64,000 nucleotides of DNA from assembly GCA_023055505.1 (NCBI GenBank), contig JALIRH010000005.1, positions 1,736,001 to 1,800,000 on the forward strand. The letters run 5' to 3'. Shown here piece after piece: positions 60,295 to 64,000 of the stretch. Every line of letters starts with the position of its first letter. Position 1 is the first letter of the stretch. The notes beneath the pieces are model-generated. The model ran no database searches and was not told the origin of the DNA. It was given only the letters and a program-made list of their open reading frames with translations. The stretch comes from Callipepla californica brunnescens. Taxonomy: Eukaryota > Chordata > Aves > Galliformes > Odontophoridae. The position numbers were made by a program, and so were the translations under genes.

Positions 60295-61955
60295 GTAAGA
60301 GCCGCCGACGGGGCGGGCGGAGCGGCCCCACGGCCCCTGGGGAACCCCCGACGGACACTCGGCCCTTTGCAGGTGGACACGTCGGCGGCCAACGGCTCCG
60401 CGGAGGGGCTGATGTGGCTGCGGCTGGTGCAGGCGGCCCGCGAGCGGCAGGAGCAGAACCTGGAGGCCTATGTGAAGAGCGGGCAGCTCTTCTACCGCTC
60501 GCTGCGCCGCATCGCCAAGGACGAGGAGCTGCTGGTGTGGTACGGCAAGGAGCTCGCCGAGCTGCTGCTACTCGGCCCCACGCGGGGCCCCGACGGTGGG
60601 TGCCCCCCAACATCCTCCCCAGGGAAAGGGGCCGGGCGGGGGGGGGGGTGCGGGGTGCCCTTCCCCGACGGCGGCTCCGAGCGGCCCGGGGCTGAGCGCG
60701 CGTCCCCTTCCCCGTGTCCCGCACAGGGTCGCCGCCGTTCTCCTGCCCCGAGTGCGGACAGCGCTTCCAGTTCGAGCTGCCCTTCGCCGCCCACCTCCGC
60801 TTCCGCTGCCCCAAGCGGCTGCACGGGACCAACGGCGGCCCCCCCGACAGCAAAGAGGCGGCCGCCAAGGAGCCGGAGCCCGCCAAGTTCGCCAAGCCGC
60901 TCCCTCACCCCTTCCCGGACGGCGGCGCCGGAGGGGCGGCGGCCAAGCCCTCCACGGACTTCCACAACCTGGCCCGGGAGCTGGAGAATCCCCCGCGCCG
61001 CCCCGACGTTCCCCCCGACGGTGCGGGCGGAGGGACCAAGCGGCGGTACCCCGAGGAGGACGCGCGGGGCCGCTTCCCGACGGAGCGCCCGGGGCTGCCG
61101 GCGGCCCCCAAGGAGGAGCCGGTGTGCGCCCCGCAGCAGCAGTTCCGCGCCGCCGGCTCCTACTGCGGCCCCGAGGAGGGCGGCCGCCTCTTCGCGCCCC
61201 CCAGCCCCGAGACGGGCGAGGCGAAGCGCAGCGCTTTCGTCGAGGTGAAGAAGGCGGCGCGCGGCCCCGAGCCCGACGCGGCCCCCGAGGACGGCCCCGA
61301 GCGCGCCTCGCCCGCGGCCCCGACGGCGGGCGGCGGCGGGGAGCCGGCACTGTGCGCCCGCTCCGGAGGAGGCGGCGGAAACGGGGCGGCGACGCGGGGC
61401 AGCGCGTTCAGCTCGGTGCCGCAGCTCGGGGCGGCGGGCGCCGTCGGGGCGGAGGAGCGGAAGAGCGCCTTCTCGCAGCCCGCCCGCTGCTTCCCGCCGC
61501 TGCCGCTCGGCCCCAAGCTGGGCGCGCTGGGAGAGCCGTGCCCCGACGGCCCCTCCGCCGGCCGCCTGTACGCCGCGGAGCTGGCCGCCAAGGAGGGAGC
61601 GGGCGGCGGGGCGGGCGCCAAGCAGAGCCCCTTCCTCTACGCCACCGCCTTCTGGCCCAAGAGCTCCGCGGCCGCGGTGGGGCCCCTCCAGCTGCAGCTG
61701 CCGTCGGCGCTGACGCTGCTGCCGCCGTCGTTCGCGTCGCTGTGCCTCCCGGCGCAGAACTGGTGCGCCAAGTGCAACGCGTCGTTCCGCATGACGTCGG
61801 ACCTGGTGTACCACATGCGCTCGCACCACAAGAAGGAGTACGCGCTGGAGCCGCTGGTGAAGCGGCGCCGCGAGGAGAAGCTCAAGTGCCCCATCTGCAA
61901 CGAGTCCTTCCGCGAGCGGCACCACCTCTCCCGCCACATGACCTCGCACAACTAG
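60082..61955 (+). CDS. PRDM8: PRDM8, PR/SET domain zinc-finger protein 8 (complete coding region, three exons)
   Basis: Nuclear regulator of the PRDM family. In mammals it represses transcription with BHLHE22 in cortical, retinal and spinal neurons, and it has been linked to H3K9 methylation. Exons 60082-60294, 60373-60595 and 60727-61955 join in frame to 554 residues. Visible: PR domain (about 10-140; KAVQQCLTDIFTSVYTTCDI, ENAIFGPCVL, VWYGKELAELLLL), a C2HC finger (C152, C155, H168, C173), conserved motifs TDFHNLARELEN and LFAPPSPETGEAKRSAF, and two C-terminal C2H2 fingers (about 492-512 and 533-553) ending TSHN. The ATG directly follows the splice acceptor and gives the family N-terminus MED. 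It is shorter than human (689 aa), mainly in the glycine/alanine-rich linkers. Extremely GC-rich, like its promoter. Confidence 0.98.
60373..60595 (+). CDS. PRDM8: PRDM8 coding exon B (rest of PR domain)
   Basis: 223 bases, residues 72-145 plus one base of G146 (VDTSAANGSAEGLMWLRLVQ ... DEELLVWYGKELAELLLL). Acceptor CCTTTGCAG, donor GACG|GTGGGT, phase 1. The 131-base intron after it contains an 11-G run. Confidence 0.97.
60727..61955 (+). CDS. PRDM8: PRDM8 coding exon C (all zinc fingers, stop)
   Basis: 1229 bases completing G146 and encoding 147-554, then TAG at 61953-61955. Carries the C2HC finger, the low-complexity linker and both C-terminal fingers. Acceptor CCGCACAG. GC content is extreme and third positions are nearly all G or C, which creates long spurious frames on both strands. 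Confidence 0.98.
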
Positions 61956-61974
61956 CGGCGGGGAAGAAGGGGGG

Positions 61975-62695
61975 CAGCGGGAATGGGGGGCGCGGCGAGA
62001 AAAGCGAGAGGGGTGGAGGAAATGAAGAGAGAGGAGAGAAATCCGGAAGGGGGCAAATGGGGGAAAGTGGAGAAAAATCGAGGAAAAAAAAAAAGAGAGA
62101 GAAAAATGGAGAAAATAGACTGAGACAATGAATAATAATAATAATAAAGACAACCCGGAGGAAAAAAAAAAATGAGAATTTGGGAAAATGGACGAAAAAA
62201 AAAACCAAAACGGAGAAAAATAGAGCAGAGTGAGAAAACTGACGGAATGGATGGAGCGGAGAAAAGTGAGAAGACGGGAAAAAATGGAGAGAACGGAGAG
62301 GAACGGAGGAAATGGGAAGAATGGGGGAAAACGGAGGAAAGATTGAAAAAATGCTGGAAATGGAGAAAATGGAGAGGAATGGAAGAAAAGGGGAGAAAAC
62401 AGAGAAAAAGGAAATAACGAAGAAAATCGGACTGAAGCGGAGAAAGCGGGAAAAAATGGAAAAACTGAGGAAACGAGAGGATATGAGAAAATGGAGAAAA
62501 ATTGAGAAAAAGGGAAAAAAATGAGAAAAAAAAGAAGCAATGCGAAAAATGGACTCAAAAGGCAAAAAGAGAGAGGACGGCGTAAAGAAAAGAAAAACTG
62601 CAAAAGAAGAGAAGGGAAAAGAGGAAAGAAAAAAGCGAAAAAAAAAAGGGGAAAAAAAGAACGGGAAAAAGAGAAAAAAAAAAAGGAAAGCAAAT
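61975..62695 (+). repeat. Long purine-rich (GA) low-complexity tract in the PRDM8 3' UTR
   Basis: Roughly 720 bases dominated by A and G, with diverged GGAGAAAATGG-like units and only scattered C/T. Lysine/glutamate-rich frames on the plus strand and phenylalanine/serine-rich frames on the minus strand are by-products. Confidence 0.93.
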
Positions 62696-62879
62696 GACTT
62701 AAAGTACATTTTTTGAAATGTCATATATTGCAACATATTGATGCATTTGTCATACGTTTCTACTTAAATTATGAAGCACTTATGGTTTAGATGTAAGAAT
62801 AATTCTATGTCAGGGTAAAGGTTTTATTTTAGATACGGAGCTCCGGGCGGGGCGGCGGCGGCGGCGGACGGCGGACGGG

Positions 62880-62965
62880 ATCCCCCCAAGCCCCCATCCC
62901 CCCCAAGCCCCCTAATCCCCCTTAGCCCCCCCAAGCCCCCCAAGCCCCTTTCCCCCCGCCCCGGG
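62880..62965 (+). repeat. C-rich repeat (CCCCCCAAG-type units) in the PRDM8 3' UTR
   Basis: Eight or more runs of 4-8 C separated by AAG, AT, TAAT or TTAG spacers. The minus strand is G-quadruplex-capable. The transcript would carry poly-C sites of the kind bound by PCBP/hnRNP K proteins. Confidence 0.9.
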
Positions 62966-63163
62966 GCTCCTCGCCCCAACCCCGCCCGTCCCCGTCCCCG
63001 CCGCCGCCTCCCGCCCTCGTGTGACATGTGCCCGTGAATGATGGAGTCTCGGTAGTTTTCGTGTTTCTTTTCATGCCCCCCCCCGCCCGGCCCGGCCCGC
63101 CCACTCCCCCCGAAAAGATTTATTAAACTTTATAGTCTATCTGGGTGCGCTGGATGCTTTGAC

Positions 63164-63169
63164 AATAAA
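63164..63169 (+). promoter_or_regulatory. PRDM8: PRDM8 polyadenylation signal AATAAA
   Basis: Canonical hexamer in GACAATAAATGATTTATTTT, in an AT-rich context after GC-rich DNA and followed by a T-rich stretch. An ATTAAA variant lies at 63122-63127. Cleavage is expected around 63180-63195. Confidence 0.7.
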
Positions 63170-63259
63170 TGATTTATTTTCTGCAACGCAGCCGCAGTTA
63201 CTCCGTGGGGCCGCGGGGACGGCCCCTCCGCGCCCCCGCCTCGCTCCGCGCCCCTCCGC

Positions 63260-64000
63260 ACCTCCGTCCCTTCCTTTCCTTTGCCTTTTCTTCATTCCCC
63301 CCTTTCTTCTTTCTCTCTCTCACCCCCTCTCCTTTTTTCTCCTTTTTCTTTTTTTTTTTCTTTCCCTTTCCATTCTTTCCTTCTCTGTTCCCCCACTCCC
63401 ACTTTTTGCGCTCCCTCCTCTGTTTCAACCCCTTCCATTCCCCTTTCCCTTTTCCGTATTTCTCCATTTTCCCCACTTTCTGCATTACTTCTTTCCGTTT
63501 TCCACGCTCCCTTTTTCCATTTTCCTTCCCCTTTCTCCTTTCCCTTTTTCCTTTCTGTTCCCCCTTTCCCCATTCCATTTCCCTTTTCCTTTTCCCTTTC
63601 TTTCTTTTCCTCTTTCCCCATTCCTTTTTCCCTTACCCTTTTATTCCCACACTTTTCTCATCCAATTTCCCCTTTTTTTCCCCGTTTTCCCCCTCCCTTT
63701 TCCCATTCGATTTTCTTTTTTTTTTCTCGTTTTTCCCATTGCCTTTTCCCACTCTATTTTCCTTTTTTTTCACTTTTCCTATTCCCTTTTTCACTCCCTT
63801 TTCCCTTTTCTTTCGTTTTTTTTCCCATTCCCTTTCCCATCTCATTATCCTTTTCTCCCCCTTTTTCCATTTCCCTTTCCCATTCAGTTTCCCTTTTCTT
63901 TCACTTTTCCCATTCCGTTTTCACTTTTGCTTTCCTTTTTCTTTACCCTTTTCCCTTTTTCCCCTTCCCATCTCCCATTTCCTTTTCCCCTTCCCTTCTC
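63260..64000 (+). repeat. Long polypyrimidine (CT) low-complexity tract, continuing off the right edge
   Basis: About 740 bases almost purely of C and T with diverged TTTTCCCATTCC-like units. Minus-strand lysine/glutamate-rich frames across it are artefacts. No gene seen. Confidence 0.95.

Larger units (their letters stand above)
61956..63190 (+). other. PRDM8: PRDM8 3' UTR
   Basis: From the stop codon to just past the polyadenylation signal at 63164. Composition changes abruptly: purine-rich tract (about 61975-62695), AT-rich island (62695-62835), C-rich repeat (62880-62965), then GC-rich sequence and an AT-rich end. An (AAT)n run with an internal AATAAA at 62143-62148 could give a shorter transcript. 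Confidence 0.75.

Noticed and set aside
60013..61248. A 411-codon plus-strand frame starting upstream of the PRDM8 ATG
   Set aside because: It reads through the poly-T splice acceptor region and both short introns. The true protein needs splicing at 60294/60373 and 60595/60727, after which the frame changes.
60492..62693. A 733-codon open frame on the minus strand, the longest in the window
   Set aside because: It runs antisense through the PRDM8 coding exon and the purine-rich 3' UTR. Its first 200 residues are phenylalanine/serine low complexity (complement of the GA tract) and the rest is the GC-rich complement of PRDM8. No domain.
61975..62695. Purine tract considered as a coding extension or lysine/glutamate-rich protein
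   Set aside because: It follows the conserved PRDM8 terminus ...TSHN and stop codon. The frames here are low-complexity by-products.
1..64000. CRISPR arrays, operons, tRNA/rRNA genes, integrated virus genes
   Set aside because: None seen. Short tandem repeats lack spacer structure, the genes are intron-containing vertebrate genes, and no retroviral gag/pol/env-like frame or paired LTR was recognised.

Overview
This is vertebrate nuclear DNA, almost certainly from a bird. The dispersed repeats are avian-type CR1 LINE fragments, several of them ending in degenerate ATTCTRTGATTC-type 3' tails. The two genes have long introns with GT/AG splice sites and CpG-island promoters. A galliform (chicken-like) source fits the low repeat load, but that is inference. 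There is no bacterial, plasmid, phage or CRISPR content.

Layout. (1) 1-46,658, minus strand: the 5' eleven coding exons of ANTXR2 (capillary morphogenesis protein 2, anthrax toxin receptor 2). Exon 1 is at 46,531-46,658 and exon 11 at 1,231-1,309. The transmembrane and cytoplasmic exons lie beyond the left edge. All eleven exons join in frame at consensus or near-consensus splice sites. They encode signal peptide, complete von Willebrand A domain with every MIDAS residue, and the Ig-like juxtamembrane domain. (2) 46,659-about 47,000: CpG-island promoter of ANTXR2. (3) About 47,000-56,300: intergenic DNA with CR1 copies, including one CR1 inserted into another at 47,225-48,420. (4) About 56,300-59,900: several GC/CpG-rich blocks upstream of PRDM8, with G-quadruplex-prone runs, a homeodomain-site-rich AT island at about 58,230-58,410 and a probable 5' untranslated exon ending at 59,129. 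(5) 60,082-61,955, plus strand: the complete coding region of PRDM8 in three exons (554 aa), with PR domain, a C2HC finger and two C-terminal C2H2 fingers. (6) 61,956-about 63,190: PRDM8 3' UTR with a roughly 700-base purine-rich tract, an AT-rich island, a C-rich repeat and an AATAAA signal. (7) About 63,200-64,000: a polypyrimidine tract running off the right edge.

The ANTXR2(-)/PRDM8(+) pair reproduces the amniote gene order ANTXR2-PRDM8-FGF5 known from human 4q21, so this is a conserved divergent pair, not a novel gene cluster. The two proteins act separately: ANTXR2 is a cell-surface receptor for extracellular-matrix ligands, and PRDM8 is a nuclear transcriptional regulator of neural development.

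I found no previously undescribed biological system. The most interesting lead is an 84-base open block with splice-like borders, 41 bases downstream of ANTXR2 exon 3. Its phase (2-2) matches exon 3, so it could be a mutually exclusive alternative exon. Exon boundaries were placed by eye from splice consensus and reading-frame continuity. All conservation statements about non-coding DNA are impressions that need an alignment.
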